Notes: generated by a model not told the origin, from the letters alone. 64,000 nucleotides of DNA from Phenylobacterium sp. (GCF_004799515.1 NZ_SSMX01000008.1:1-64000), one strand, 5' to 3'. Positions 35,470 to 44,598 are shown, counted from the first letter of the stretch. A program made the numbers and translations.

Positions 35470-36282
35470 TCATTGCAACCGTTGGGGGCGTCCGTCCGTC
35501 GGAAGCCGGTCCGCCGCCTCGCGCAACGCCGCCTCATAGAGGCCGGCCTGGAACGTGAGGCGCACGAGGTCCGACAAGGTGGCGGCGCCCATCTTCGCCA
35601 TGACCCCGGCGCGGTAGATCTCCACGGTGCGGGGGCTGATTCCCAGGTCACGGGCCATCGCCTTGTTGGTCAGGCCGTTCAGCACGCCGCGCAGCACCTG
35701 GCGCTCGCGCGGGGTCAGGCTTTCAAGGGCGTGGCGATGCGCCGGGCGGTCGTCCCGGCTGCGCGCCAGCCCGGCGGCGAGGGCGCTGCGCACAGCCTTC
35801 AGCAGGGTCTCGGGCTGCACCGGCTTTTCGATGAAGTCGCGGGCGCCGGCCTTCATCGCCTCCACCGCGGTCGCCACCGCGCCGTGCCCGGTGATGAGGA
35901 TGGCGGCGAAGGGCAAGCGCCAACCCGTCACCCGCCGGATGAGCTCCAGCCCATCCATCCCCGGCATGTTGAGGTCGGTGAGCACGCAGCCGGGCGGCAG
36001 GTCGGCCGCTTCCTCGAAGAATTCCGCGCCGCTGGCGTAGCTGCGGACGTCAAGGCCTTCGGAGCGCAGCAGCCGCTCCAGCGAACGCCTCAGCGGCGCG
36101 TCGTCCTCGACCACATAGACCTGCGGGCCGCCTCGCCGGTATGAGCCCTGCCCGCAAGGCGCGTCCGCGCACTCATCCGCCGTCTCGGGCGGCGGCGGAG
36201 CCTCGCCGGCGCCCGGGTTCATCTGTCGTGTGCTTGCCATGCTCGGTAGATCGTCCGCGACACGGCGGGCGCCATCGGCCAT
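35470..36282 (-). CDS. FixJ/NarL-family response regulator
   Basis: The 270-residue protein has a disordered 50-residue N-terminal extension, then a receiver domain with VYVVEDD, phospho-acceptor Asp in VLTDLNMPGMDG, ILITGHG and DFIEKP, followed by a LuxR-type HTH (LTPRERQVLRGVLNGLTNKA, SPRTVEIYRAGVMAKMGA). The start is uncertain; ATGs at 36240 and 36222 are alternatives and none has a strong ribosome site. It converges with the TctC-LuxR gene, 31 bases apart. Its cognate kinase is not adjacent. Confidence 0.9.
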   Translation of the reverse strand: MADGARRVADDLPSMASTRQMNPGAGEAPPPPETADECADAPCGQGSYRRGGPQVYVVEDDAPLRRSLERLLRSEGLDVRSYASGAEFFEEAADLPPGCVLTDLNMPGMDGLELIRRVTGWRLPFAAILITGHGAVATAVEAMKAGARDFIEKPVQPETLLKAVRSALAAGLARSRDDRPAHRHALESLTPRERQVLRGVLNGLTNKAMARDLGISPRTVEIYRAGVMAKMGAATLSDLVRLTFQAGLYEAALREAADRLPTDGRPQRLQ

Positions 36283-36435
36283 CGGTACGATCGCGGCTCA
36301 AATCCATACGACGGATGACCGATCGCGCGCGTCCGTCCTTCGGCCCGGCGGGCCCATCGGCGCCCCTCGACAACCGGAGTCCGCGCCCTATCTATTCCGC
36401 GAAACGCCACCAATAGGTGCAACCGGGGGGTTCGC

Positions 36436-37050
36436 ATGACACCGTTGAGAGCCGCCGCCGTGTGGCTGACCGTCGCCGTGGGCGCGGGCACGCCGGCCGC
36501 CGCCGCTACGTCGGTCGCCTTGCCGCTGGCTCCGGCCATCGACGCCCACAAGACGCCCGGCGAAGCTGAGAAGCGCTCGCCGTGCCTGCCCGAAACGTTC
36601 CCGGCCAAATCGCCCTTCGCCGGCAAGGTCGAGCTGGTCCCCCTGTTCGACGCGGGCAATCGGCCGGTGCTGCAGAACGGCCGCCAGCTGGAGGGCCTGC
36701 GGGATTCCGTCGCCTTCCGTACGCCCTCGGGCGACATCGTAGGCGCGCCGTCCGGCATGCCGACGGACCTCGCCTCGATCCCGCCGACCTTCTGGAGCTG
36801 GTTTCCGCCGGACGGCCCCTGGCTGGAGGCCGCCCTGTTCCACGACATGCTCTACAAGACCAAGGGCACGGGCCAGTGGCCGCCCGCCAAGCCGACTCGG
36901 CGCTGCCTGTCGCGCGACAAGCCCTATAGCCGCGAAGAAGCCGACCATGTGCTGGACGACGCCATGGCCGCCCTGCACGTACCGGCCTGGCGGCGCTGGG
37001 CGATCTTCACCGCCGTGCGTATCTTCGGCGGGACCGGCTGGGGAAGCTGA
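36436..37050 (+). CDS. Exported DUF1353 protein
   Basis: The 204-residue protein has a signal peptide (hydrophobic 5-22, AAA-T cleavage), then a DUF1353 domain with GMPTDLASIPPTFWSWFPP, EAALFHDMLYKT and ADHVLDDAMAALHVPAWRR. DUF1353 occurs mostly in phage and prophage proteins without a signal peptide, so an exported chromosomal version is uncommon. The conserved Asp and His residues (TDLASIP, FHDMLY) are intact. It is divergent from the response regulator gene, with 153 bases between starts. Function unknown. Confidence 0.78.
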   Translation: MTPLRAAAVWLTVAVGAGTPAAAATSVALPLAPAIDAHKTPGEAEKRSPCLPETFPAKSPFAGKVELVPLFDAGNRPVLQNGRQLEGLRDSVAFRTPSGDIVGAPSGMPTDLASIPPTFWSWFPPDGPWLEAALFHDMLYKTKGTGQWPPAKPTRRCLSRDKPYSREEADHVLDDAMAALHVPAWRRWAIFTAVRIFGGTGWGS

Positions 37051-37083
37051 GGCGGCGAGCGGTCGCCGCGCAGGCGTGGCCCG

Positions 37084-37821
37084 TCAGCCGAGGCCTTCCA
37101 GCGCCTGCCGCATCGCCTCGACGACGGCCTGGCTGGTGTCCTGCAGGCCGGGCGTGACGAAGCCCAGCTCGGCGTCGAGACCGCCGCGCGGGGCCGGCAA
37201 TGGAGCGCGGCAGGCGGCGTGGACTTCCTTCGCGCCGGTGCGGCGGACGAAGTCGGCGATGTTGCCCGGCTCCAGCCCCGCGCCCGGCATGACCACGATG
37301 CGCTCGCCCGCCCTTTGGATGAGCTCGGCGATCAGCTCGGCGCCTTCCGGCGCGCCGGGCCGGCCGCCCGAGGTCAGGACCCGTTGGAACCCCAGGCCGA
37401 TCGCCGTCTCCAGCGCCTCGGCCTTGTCCGGGGTCACGTCGAACGCCCGGTGGAGCGACACGCCCAGGCCAAGGCCTTTGGCATGGGCGATCAGGTCGCC
37501 CAGCGTCCGCTCGTCCAGCCGGCCGTCGGGACGGCTCGCCCCCAGCACCACGCCGGCCAGCCCCGCCGCCCGGGCCGCGTCGACGTCGCGGCGCATGGCG
37601 TCGAGGTCGCGGGCGTCGAACACGAAGTCGCCGGCCCGCGAGCGGATCAGGGCGAAGGTCTCGCAGCCGCTGGCGCCGGCCTGGGCCATCAGACCCGGCG
37701 CGGGGGTCAGGCCCTCGCTGTCCAGGGCCGCGCAGAGTTCGATGCGGTCGGCGCCGCCGGCCACCGCGGCGGCCAGGCCGGCCGGGGTGTCGAGGCAGAT
37801 CTCGAGACGAGGCCGGCTCAC
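37084..37821 (-). CDS. cutC: CutC family protein
   Basis: The 245-residue TIM-barrel protein begins RPRLEICLDTPAGLAAAVAG (start of domain) and has GADRIELCAALDSEGLTPAPGL, SLHRAFDVTPD and VLTSGGRPGAPEG, characteristic of CutC. The family was linked to copper homeostasis, but direct copper binding remains doubtful. The ATG overlaps the stop of the upstream asparaginase gene (ATGA at 37818-37821), so the two are coupled. It converges on the DUF1353 gene 33 bases away. Confidence 0.92.
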   Translation of the reverse strand: MSRPRLEICLDTPAGLAAAVAGGADRIELCAALDSEGLTPAPGLMAQAGASGCETFALIRSRAGDFVFDARDLDAMRRDVDAARAAGLAGVVLGASRPDGRLDERTLGDLIAHAKGLGLGVSLHRAFDVTPDKAEALETAIGLGFQRVLTSGGRPGAPEGAELIAELIQRAGERIVVMPGAGLEPGNIADFVRRTGAKEVHAACRAPLPAPRGGLDAELGFVTPGLQDTSQAVVEAMRQALEGLG

Positions 37822-38864
37822 GAGAAGCTTTCGCTCTGCAGGATGCGGGTCTGGGATTGGGCGTCGCAGCAGGCGTAGCTGAACCCCTTCTGCACGGCCC
37901 AGGCGCCCACCTCGCCGGCCTTGTTGACGGCCAGGAAGCCCACTTGGAAGTCGGGATCGCGGGTCACGTTGCGGCGCAGGATGCGCTGTACCGCCTCGCG
38001 GCAGGCGTCGCGCGGCGAGCGGCCCTGGCGCATCAGCTCCACCACCAGGAAGCTGCCGACATTGCGGATCACCTCCTCGCCCACGCCGGTGGAGGTGGCC
38101 GCGCCCACCTCATTGTCCACATAGAGGCCGGCGCCGATGATCGGGCTGTCGCCGACGCGGCCGCGCATCTTCCAGGCCATGCCGCTGGTGGTGCAGGCGC
38201 CGGAGAGATCGGACCGCCGATCCAGCGCCAGCATGCCGAGCGTGTCGTGATTGTCCTTGCCGCCGGGCGTCCCGAGGTCCTGGCCGTAGGTGCGCACCTC
38301 GCTGTTGGCGACGGGCTTGTAGTGCTTCTCCTTGAGCCACGCCTGCCAGGCCTTGCGGGACTCCGGCGTCAGCAGCTCCTCGCGCGGGAAACCCTGCTCC
38401 AGGGCGAATTGCAGCGCGCCGCCGCCGACCAGCAGGACGTGGGGCGTCCTCTCCATCACCCGGCGCGCCACCGAGATCGGGTGGGCGATGTGCTCCAGGC
38501 CCGCGACCGCCCCGCAGTCGCCTTTCTGGTCCATGATGCTGGCGTCCAGGCTGACGTGGCCGTCGCGGTCAGGATAGCCGGCGCGGCCGACGCTATGGTT
38601 CTTCAGGTCCGCCTCGGGCACCCGCGCGCCGGCCTCCACCGCGTCCAGCGCCGCCCCGCCCTTGGACAGCACCGCCCAGGCCGCGGCGTTGGCCGCGACG
38701 CCAAAGTCCCAGGTGGAGACCACGCAAGGGGTTGAGAGCTTCACCGGCTGGGCGGTCTGCGCCTCGGCCCGGACGCCAGCCGCCAGGCCGGCGACGGCGG
38801 CTGCGCCGGCGCCGGCGGCGATCAGTTGGCGACGGTCGAAGGTGGGTGTCTGCGGGTTCGACAT
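37818..38864 (-). CDS. Exported N4-(beta-N-acetylglucosaminyl)-L-asparaginase family Ntn hydrolase
   Basis: This is a glycosylasparaginase-type Ntn hydrolase of 348 residues. A twin-arginine signal (FDRRQLIAAGAGAAAVAG) suggests Tat export. The autocleavage site with nucleophilic Thr is in DNHDTLGMLALDRR, and SPIIGAGLYVDNEVGAATST is the expected substrate-side motif. It would cleave the GlcNAc-Asn bond of glycoasparagine or similar amides. It is coupled to cutC by ATGA and lies just downstream of the large amidohydrolase (6-base gap), so the three may form one operon. Confidence 0.9.
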   Translation of the reverse strand: MSNPQTPTFDRRQLIAAGAGAAAVAGLAAGVRAEAQTAQPVKLSTPCVVSTWDFGVAANAAAWAVLSKGGAALDAVEAGARVPEADLKNHSVGRAGYPDRDGHVSLDASIMDQKGDCGAVAGLEHIAHPISVARRVMERTPHVLLVGGGALQFALEQGFPREELLTPESRKAWQAWLKEKHYKPVANSEVRTYGQDLGTPGGKDNHDTLGMLALDRRSDLSGACTTSGMAWKMRGRVGDSPIIGAGLYVDNEVGAATSTGVGEEVIRNVGSFLVVELMRQGRSPRDACREAVQRILRRNVTRDPDFQVGFLAVNKAGEVGAWAVQKGFSYACCDAQSQTRILQSESFS

Positions 38865-38870
38865 GACGCC

Positions 38871-41800
38871 TTAGTTCCCATCATCGTTGGCCATCGCCGC
38901 GACGCCGCCGGCATAGCCGCCGCCCTGGCCTTCCCACCAGTAGGGCTGGCGGACGCGCTTGCCGGTGACCGTCTCGTTCAGGGTCGCCGGGTCGTACAGC
39001 CGCCCGCCCAGCATCACGCCGTGCAGCTTGTCTGTGTTGCGGATGTCGACGGTCGGGTCGGCGTCCAACACCAAGAGGTCGGCGAGTTTGCCCACCTCCA
39101 AAGAGCCCACGTCCTTGGCGTAGCCCAGGGAGGTGGCCGGCATGATGGTCCCAGCCCGCAGCGCCTCGATCGGGCTCCAGCCGCCGCGCACGAAGGACCA
39201 CATCTCCCAGTGCGGCCCGAGGCCTGCCTGTTGGCCGTGAGCGCCGATGGAGACCTGCACGCCCTTGTCCATCAGCTTCTTGGCTTCGCGGGCGCTGGCC
39301 GCGTCGACATAGTCCTCCTCCGGCGCCGCCTCGCGCCGGGCGTTGCGCGCGGCCAGCAGGGCCGGCGGGGCGTGCTTGGACAGCAGGGGATGCTTCCAGA
39401 CATCCATGTGCGCGCGCCAATAGGGATCGCCCGCCGGGCCGCCATAGGTGACCACCAGGGTCGGCGTGTAGTTGGTCTTGGTCTGGCTCCAGAAGCTGAC
39501 CACGTCGTCGTACATCCGCTCCACCGGGATATTGTGCTCCAGGGTGGAGTCGCCGTCCTGGACCAGGGTGACGTCCATGTTGAACAGCGAGCCGCCCTCC
39601 GGCACCACCTCCAGGCCTTCCTGCTGGGCGGCGGCGATCACCATCTGGCGCTGTTCGCGGCGGGGTTGGTTGTAGTTCTTGACGCTGTGGGCGCCCTCGG
39701 CCTTCAGGCGGCGGACATGGGCGAGCGCATCGTCGAACGAGTTGATCTCGGCGTACACGTCGGGCGCCTTGGCCCCATAGATGATCTCGCCGGTGGAGAA
39801 GGTCCGGGGGCTGAGGATCTTGCCCGCGCGCTGGTACTCGGAGGCGACGAAGATCTCCGCCGCCCGCGCCGAAGGATCGTGGATGGTGGTGGTGCCCATC
39901 GCCAGGTTGGCCATGGCCGACCAGTTCTGCTGCGGGATCAGGTCCTCTTCCGCCTGCGGGCCGTGGGCGTGGGCGTCGACCAGGCCGGGGATGATGGTCT
40001 TGCCGGCCACATCGATGACCTTGGCGCCCTCGGGGATCGATATCTGGGCGCGCGGTCCCACCGCGACGATGCGGTCGCCGCGGATGACGATGACGCCGTC
40101 GTCGATGATCCCGCCGTCCTTGCGGGCCATGGTGACGATCCGCGCGCCGGTCAGCGCCACCACGCCGGTGGGCTTGTCGGCGGCGACCTCCATGGAGAGC
40201 GACAGGCCTTCCTTCGGCGGCTTGAACGTCGCATCGGTCAGCGGCGCGCCCTCCGCCGGCGGCGGCGCCGAGGCGTAGAGGGCGTCGGTGTCGGCGGTGA
40301 ACAGGGTCGGCCCCAGGCTCCAGTGGACCTGCTTGCCGCCCCGCGACCAGTTGATGAAGTCGCCACCCTCGCCGCTCACCCGGGTCACCGGCAGCGGCCC
40401 GCCCTTCTCGTCCACCGAGACGTCCTGCGTCCCTGGCAAGAGCGGCATGACAAAGGCTTCATAGTTCTGGCGGAAGGCGACGTTCTGCCCGTCGGGCGAA
40501 ACCTCGAAGTCGTTGACCATCTCGCCGGTGGCGTGGACGTGCTTGGCCTGGCCGTTCAGGTCGGTGCTGACCAACTGCAGTTTGTCCTTCTCCTCCATCA
40601 GCATGAACACCCGGTCGTCCGAGGCGCCGAACTGCGGCTCGGCGGCGTCGCGAGCGATCCGCACCGGCGTCCCGCCGGCGCTCGCCACCCGATAGACCCC
40701 AGGGTCCTGCGCCCAGCGGCTGGAGGTGAGCGGCCCGGCCCGGCGGCGCTCGAAGACGATGGTCTTGCCGTCGGGCGAGAACTTCGGGAAGGCGTAGTGG
40801 CCGGGCTGGGCCATGACGTCCTTCGCCGCGCCGCCGGCGGCGGAGACCGTGCGGATGTGGCCGAGGCCCGCGTCGGTCCAGCCGACGAAGACCAGCTGCT
40901 TGCCGTCGCGCGACCAGGACGGGAAGAGCTCGAACTCCGCTTCGTCGCCGCTGACCAGCCGTTTCGCCGCACCGCCAGTGGCGGGCTTCACCCAGAGCTT
41001 GCCCAGGGTCTCGAAGACCACCTGCTTGCCGTCCGGCGAGACGCTGGCCCAGCGCGGCATCTTCGTCGTGAACCTGTCCGGCGCGACCTCGATCTGCGGA
41101 TGGGTGGCGTCGATCACCACGCGGGTGTCGTCCACATGGAACGGGATCACGCTGGAAGTCGCGTCGGCGACGTTCACGCGGCGGATCTTGCCGCCGGCCC
41201 AGAACACCACACTGCCGCTGTCTGGGGTCCAGGCCATGTTCGGATAGACGCCGGTGACGGCCCAGGTCTCCTGCACGTCTTGGTCGAGGTCGTCGTAGAT
41301 CTTGCGCTCCTCGCCGGAGACCAGGTCCTTCACATAGAGCTTGGAGCGGGCGCGCTCGCGCCGGACGAAGGCGATCTTCTTGCCGTCGGGCGACGGCGTC
41401 GGCCGCACCGAGCCGCCGACGCCGGAGGCGACCGTGCTCACCTCGCCGGTCTCCAGATCGTAGCGTTCGATGTGGAAGAGGTCGGTGTTGGAATCCTGGG
41501 CATATTCGAAGATCGGGCCGGGGGTTACGTTGCGGGTATAGAAGATGGACTTGCCATCCGGGGCATAGATCGGCTCGCCCAGCTCCTTCTGCAGCACCTC
41601 GCTGGCGCGCTTGACCAGGGGCACGCCGCCGCCGCCGGAGACGTGGTAGAGCCAGACCTCGCCGGTGCCGAGGGAACGGCCGGTGGTGAAGTGCTTCTTG
41701 GCGACGATGAAGCGGCCGTCCGGGCTCCAGCTCGGCTGGTTGAGGAGGCGGAAGTCCTCCTTGGTCACCGGACGTTTGTCGCTGCCGTCGACGTTCATCA

Positions 41801-42176
41801 CCCAGATGTTGTCGCCGCCCCCGCGGTCGGAGACGAAGGCGATGCGCTTGCCGTCCGGTGAAAACCGCGGCTGCTGGTCATAGGCGAGGCCCTCGGCGAT
41901 CCGCGTCGGCGTCCCGCCGGCGATCGGCATGACGTAGATGTCGCCCAGGAGGTCGAAGGCGATCAGCTTGCCGTCGCGGCTGACGTCGACGTTCATCCAG
42001 GTGCCGCTGTCCACCGCGATGCGGATTTCCCGTGTCGTCATCCCGGGCGGGGCGTTGACGTTCCACTTCGCAGGCTTGGCGTCGGCCGCCTTGGGCGTCG
42101 CGGGGGGCGTCTGCGCCCCGGCCTGCCCCGCCATCAACACCAGGGCGATCGCCGTCGCCGTCAGCCGGTAGTCCAT
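38871..42176 (-). CDS. Exported amidohydrolase with TolB-like propeller
   Basis: The 1101-residue protein has a signal peptide (AGQAGA-Q near residue 22), two sets of TolB/PD40 propeller repeats (for example PRFSPDGKRIAFVSDRGG and PKFSPDGKTIVFERRR), then an amidohydrolase domain from about residue 680 with the metal site VDAHAHG, and KNYNQPRR and VSIGAHGQQ downstream. It probably hydrolyses peptides or cyclic amides in the periplasm. The ATG at 42176 is preferred to the GTG at 42182 because CAGGGG lies 8 bases before it. It precedes the asparaginase gene on the same strand. Confidence 0.88.
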   Translation of the reverse strand: MDYRLTATAIALVLMAGQAGAQTPPATPKAADAKPAKWNVNAPPGMTTREIRIAVDSGTWMNVDVSRDGKLIAFDLLGDIYVMPIAGGTPTRIAEGLAYDQQPRFSPDGKRIAFVSDRGGGDNIWVMNVDGSDKRPVTKEDFRLLNQPSWSPDGRFIVAKKHFTTGRSLGTGEVWLYHVSGGGGVPLVKRASEVLQKELGEPIYAPDGKSIFYTRNVTPGPIFEYAQDSNTDLFHIERYDLETGEVSTVASGVGGSVRPTPSPDGKKIAFVRRERARSKLYVKDLVSGEERKIYDDLDQDVQETWAVTGVYPNMAWTPDSGSVVFWAGGKIRRVNVADATSSVIPFHVDDTRVVIDATHPQIEVAPDRFTTKMPRWASVSPDGKQVVFETLGKLWVKPATGGAAKRLVSGDEAEFELFPSWSRDGKQLVFVGWTDAGLGHIRTVSAAGGAAKDVMAQPGHYAFPKFSPDGKTIVFERRRAGPLTSSRWAQDPGVYRVASAGGTPVRIARDAAEPQFGASDDRVFMLMEEKDKLQLVSTDLNGQAKHVHATGEMVNDFEVSPDGQNVAFRQNYEAFVMPLLPGTQDVSVDEKGGPLPVTRVSGEGGDFINWSRGGKQVHWSLGPTLFTADTDALYASAPPPAEGAPLTDATFKPPKEGLSLSMEVAADKPTGVVALTGARIVTMARKDGGIIDDGVIVIRGDRIVAVGPRAQISIPEGAKVIDVAGKTIIPGLVDAHAHGPQAEEDLIPQQNWSAMANLAMGTTTIHDPSARAAEIFVASEYQRAGKILSPRTFSTGEIIYGAKAPDVYAEINSFDDALAHVRRLKAEGAHSVKNYNQPRREQRQMVIAAAQQEGLEVVPEGGSLFNMDVTLVQDGDSTLEHNIPVERMYDDVVSFWSQTKTNYTPTLVVTYGGPAGDPYWRAHMDVWKHPLLSKHAPPALLAARNARREAAPEEDYVDAASAREAKKLMDKGVQVSIGAHGQQAGLGPHWEMWSFVRGGWSPIEALRAGTIMPATSLGYAKDVGSLEVGKLADLLVLDADPTVDIRNTDKLHGVMLGGRLYDPATLNETVTGKRVRQPYWWEGQGGGYAGGVAAMANDDGN

Positions 42177-42275
42177 GCCCACATCCCCTGAAACGAAGCG
42201 CGCAGCCTAGGGGGTGGCCACGGGCGATGTCGACCCAGCTTCAGCGCAACGCTCCGCGGACTTGCCAATGTGCCG

Positions 42276-43901
42276 TCACACAGAGCCGCCGGTGGCGGAC
42301 GTCCCATCGAAACTGTCCGCCGAGGCGCGGGTCCAGTGCTGGCGATAGAAGCCGTCCTCACAGGCCCCGGTCACCAGCTCGTCCGGCTTGAGGAACAGGT
42401 GCAGGTCGGCGAACTGCCGGATCTCGGTTGCGCTGACCCGGCGCACCAGGTGGCGGGCGTCGAGCTGGTCGGGATGCTCTAAGCCGGCCGCCGCCAGCAT
42501 GTCGGCCAGGGCGCGCAGGGTCTGGCGGTGGAAGTTGGCGACCCGCACCGACTTGTCCGGCGCCACCAGCGCCTTCTGACGCAACGGATCCTGGGTCGCC
42601 ACGCCGGTCGGGCAGCGGTTGGTGTTGCAGCTCAGCGATTGCACGCAGCCCAGAGCGAACATGAAACCGCGCGCCGCGTTGGTCCAGTCGGCGCCGATGG
42701 CCAGCAGGCTGGCGATATCGAAGGCGCTGACCACCTTGCCGGCCGCGCCGACCTTGATGTCCCTGCGGACCCCGGCGCCCACCAGGGTGTTGTGGACGAA
42801 CAGCAGGCCCTCGCGCATCGGCGCGCCGATGTGGTCGCTGAACTCGGTGGGGGCCGCGCCAGTGCCGCCTTCGCCGCCGTCCACGACGATGAAGTCGGGC
42901 CTGACGCCGGTCTCCAGCATCGCCTTTACGATGCCCATGAACTCCCAGGGATGGCCGATGCACAGCTTGAAGCCCACCGGCTTGCCGCCGGAAAGCTCGC
43001 GCAGCTGAGTGATGAAGCCCATCATCTCCCGGGGCGTCGAAAACGCCGAGTGCCGCGAGGGCGAGATGCAGTCCTGCCCCATCGGTACGCCGCGGGTCTC
43101 GGCGATCTCGTGGGTGACCTTGGCCGCCGGCAACACGCCGCCGTGGCCGGGCTTGGCGCCCTGGCTGAGCTTGATCTCGATCATCCGCACCTGATCGGTG
43201 CGCGCCTGGGCGGCGAACTTCCCGGGATCGAAGTGGCCGTCGTCCGTGCGGCAGCCGAAGTAGCCGCTGGCCACCTCCCAGACGATGTCGCCGCCGCCTT
43301 CGCGGTGATAGGGGCTGATGCTGCCCTCGCCGGTGTCGTGATAGAAGCCGCCGGCCTTCGCGCCGATGTTCAGAACTCGGATGGCGTTGGCGCTGAGCGC
43401 GCCGAAGCTCATCGCCGAGATATTGAACACCGAGGCCGAATAGGGCTGCGCGCACTGGCTGTTGCCGATGGTGATCCGAAAGCTCGCGGGGTCGGTCGCG
43501 AGCGCCGGGCGCATGGAATGGGCGATGAACTCGTAGCCGTCGCGGTAGACGTCCAGCAGGGTGCCGAACGGATGCTCGCCCGCCTCGCCCTTGGCGCGCT
43601 GATAGACCAGCGACCGCTGGCTGCGGGAGAACGGGGCGGCGTCCTCGTCGGCCTCGATCAGATACTGCCGGATCTCCGGCCGCACGAGTTCGGCGATCCA
43701 GCGGATATGGCCGATCACCGGATAGTTGCGCTGGATCGAATGGCCCCGCTGGATGAGGTCGCGGATCCCCAGCAGGCTGAGCGCCCCGCCCACGCCCGCC
43801 AGCCGCCAGGCCCAAGGCCCGCGGGTCCAGAAGGCCATGCCCGCCGCCAGGGTGGCCACGCACAGAACGAAGGTCAGGTACCGCACGAAACGCATGCGCA
43901 T
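42276..43901 (-). CDS. FMN-binding glutamate synthase family protein (membrane-anchored)
   Basis: The 541-residue protein has two N-terminal helices (about residues 8-28 and 32-45) followed by a GltB-type FMN domain. Matching segments are NISAMSFGALSANAI, EIKLSQGAKPGHGG, VVDGGEGGTGAAP and LGCVQSLSCNTNRCPTGVAT, the last with cysteines for a 3Fe-4S cluster. It lacks the glutaminase domain of true GltB, so its reaction is uncertain. GAGG precedes the ATG. The long AT-richer region 43902-44358 lies upstream. Confidence 0.88.
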   Translation of the reverse strand: MRMRFVRYLTFVLCVATLAAGMAFWTRGPWAWRLAGVGGALSLLGIRDLIQRGHSIQRNYPVIGHIRWIAELVRPEIRQYLIEADEDAAPFSRSQRSLVYQRAKGEAGEHPFGTLLDVYRDGYEFIAHSMRPALATDPASFRITIGNSQCAQPYSASVFNISAMSFGALSANAIRVLNIGAKAGGFYHDTGEGSISPYHREGGGDIVWEVASGYFGCRTDDGHFDPGKFAAQARTDQVRMIEIKLSQGAKPGHGGVLPAAKVTHEIAETRGVPMGQDCISPSRHSAFSTPREMMGFITQLRELSGGKPVGFKLCIGHPWEFMGIVKAMLETGVRPDFIVVDGGEGGTGAAPTEFSDHIGAPMREGLLFVHNTLVGAGVRRDIKVGAAGKVVSAFDIASLLAIGADWTNAARGFMFALGCVQSLSCNTNRCPTGVATQDPLRQKALVAPDKSVRVANFHRQTLRALADMLAAAGLEHPDQLDARHLVRRVSATEIRQFADLHLFLKPDELVTGACEDGFYRQHWTRASADSFDGTSATGGSV

Positions 43902-44358
43902 GAGCGACCTCTAGGGAATGTCGGGCCAAGCCACGCGCCTGCCGTTCGTCTCAGAGGCGGAGTAGCCGATCGGGCGTTTTGGACAACGCCCATTCTTCAT
44001 CATCCCCCCGCGTGGATCATTCCCACTCAATGGTTAAATACGCCCATAAACCATTGATTAATTTGCAATATTTTTGCGAATATCCGGCTTTATCCGAGTG
44101 AGCCGCCGACGATTCCTAGGGCCCTTGAATTCACTCGCGAATTTTCGACGAAATTTTTTTCGCCCTTTCGCCATCTATCGGCGTCATTCAGGCGTCGAAT
44201 TCATCGCGAATGCCGCCGCAACGCTCCCTGAACCTAGGGCGATTTGAGCCTTGGGCAAGGTCCACATACCGCCAGCCATCGATCTGAGCCGCAGACGGGT
44301 TGGAATTTGATGTCCCGACCCTTAGCGAGCCGGAAGCGCCAGAAGCGGTCGTGTGACA
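43902..44358. other. AT-richer intergenic region
   Basis: This 457-base stretch holds no credible gene. It is clearly richer in A and T than its surroundings, especially 44030-44170, and includes a 9-bp inverted repeat (listed separately), a GGGCGTT/AACGCCC hairpin (43972-43991, no U tract) and an imperfect dyad GCGAATTTTCG...TTTTTTCGC at about 44137-44163. It probably contains the promoter of the FMN glutamate-synthase-like gene. Confidence 0.6.
44027..44057. repeat. 9-bp perfect inverted repeat with 13-base spacer
   Basis: TCAATGGTT (44027-44035) is followed by AACCATTGA (44049-44057). The arms are perfect complements and lie in AT-rich DNA about 126-156 bases upstream of the FMN glutamate-synthase-like start, a plausible operator position. 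The spacing would put the arms about two helical turns apart. Confidence 0.5.
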
Positions 44359-44598
44359 TCACGCAAAGCCGCCCGCGCCGAGGCCATCGAGATATCCAAG
44401 AAGCGCCCTCGCTTCCCCGGCCCTCACTAGAGATTCTGCCGTGCGACCACCGAAAGCGGCGATCGGCTGCGCGCGATACCACGCAAGTGCATGATGCCTG
44501 TCACCGGCCCAAGCCACGACACGGCTGACGACCTCCAGCATCTCGGGATTGCGCCGCCGGGTCTTGGATCGATGTGTGAATCTGCGCGATGCCGTCAT
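44359..44598 (-). CDS. Short MbcA/ParS/Xre antitoxin-type (DUF2384) protein, probably truncated
   Basis: The 79-residue protein contains EVVSRVVAWAGDRHHALAWY, QPIAAFGGRTAESLV and a LGYLDGLGAGGFA ending. This matches the C-terminal half of MbcA/ParS/Xre antitoxins, which neutralise RES-domain or similar toxins. The N-terminal HTH region is missing, and no toxin gene is adjacent. The ATG at 44598 has GGAG 6 bases upstream, so a short protein may be made; a frame reaching 45249 is discarded because it runs antisense to wrbA. It may be a relic of a toxin-antitoxin locus. Confidence 0.6.
   Translation of the reverse strand: MTASRRFTHRSKTRRRNPEMLEVVSRVVAWAGDRHHALAWYRAQPIAAFGGRTAESLVRAGEARALLGYLDGLGAGGFA

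Noticed and set aside
38826..41861. Plus-strand frame of over 1000 codons opposite the amidohydrolase
   Set aside because: His/Gly/Arg-rich composition with no motif; it is the shadow of the amidohydrolase gene.
43972..43991. GGGCGTT/AACGCCC hairpin as a terminator
   Set aside because: No U tract follows on either strand and its distance from gene ends does not fit.
44001..44012. ATCCCCCC as another regulon palindrome
   Set aside because: Only a left arm is present; the right side lacks a G run, so it is at most a half-site.
43980..44240. AT-rich region as a replication origin
   Set aside because: No cluster of DnaA boxes (TTATNCACA) and no origin-type neighbours were seen.
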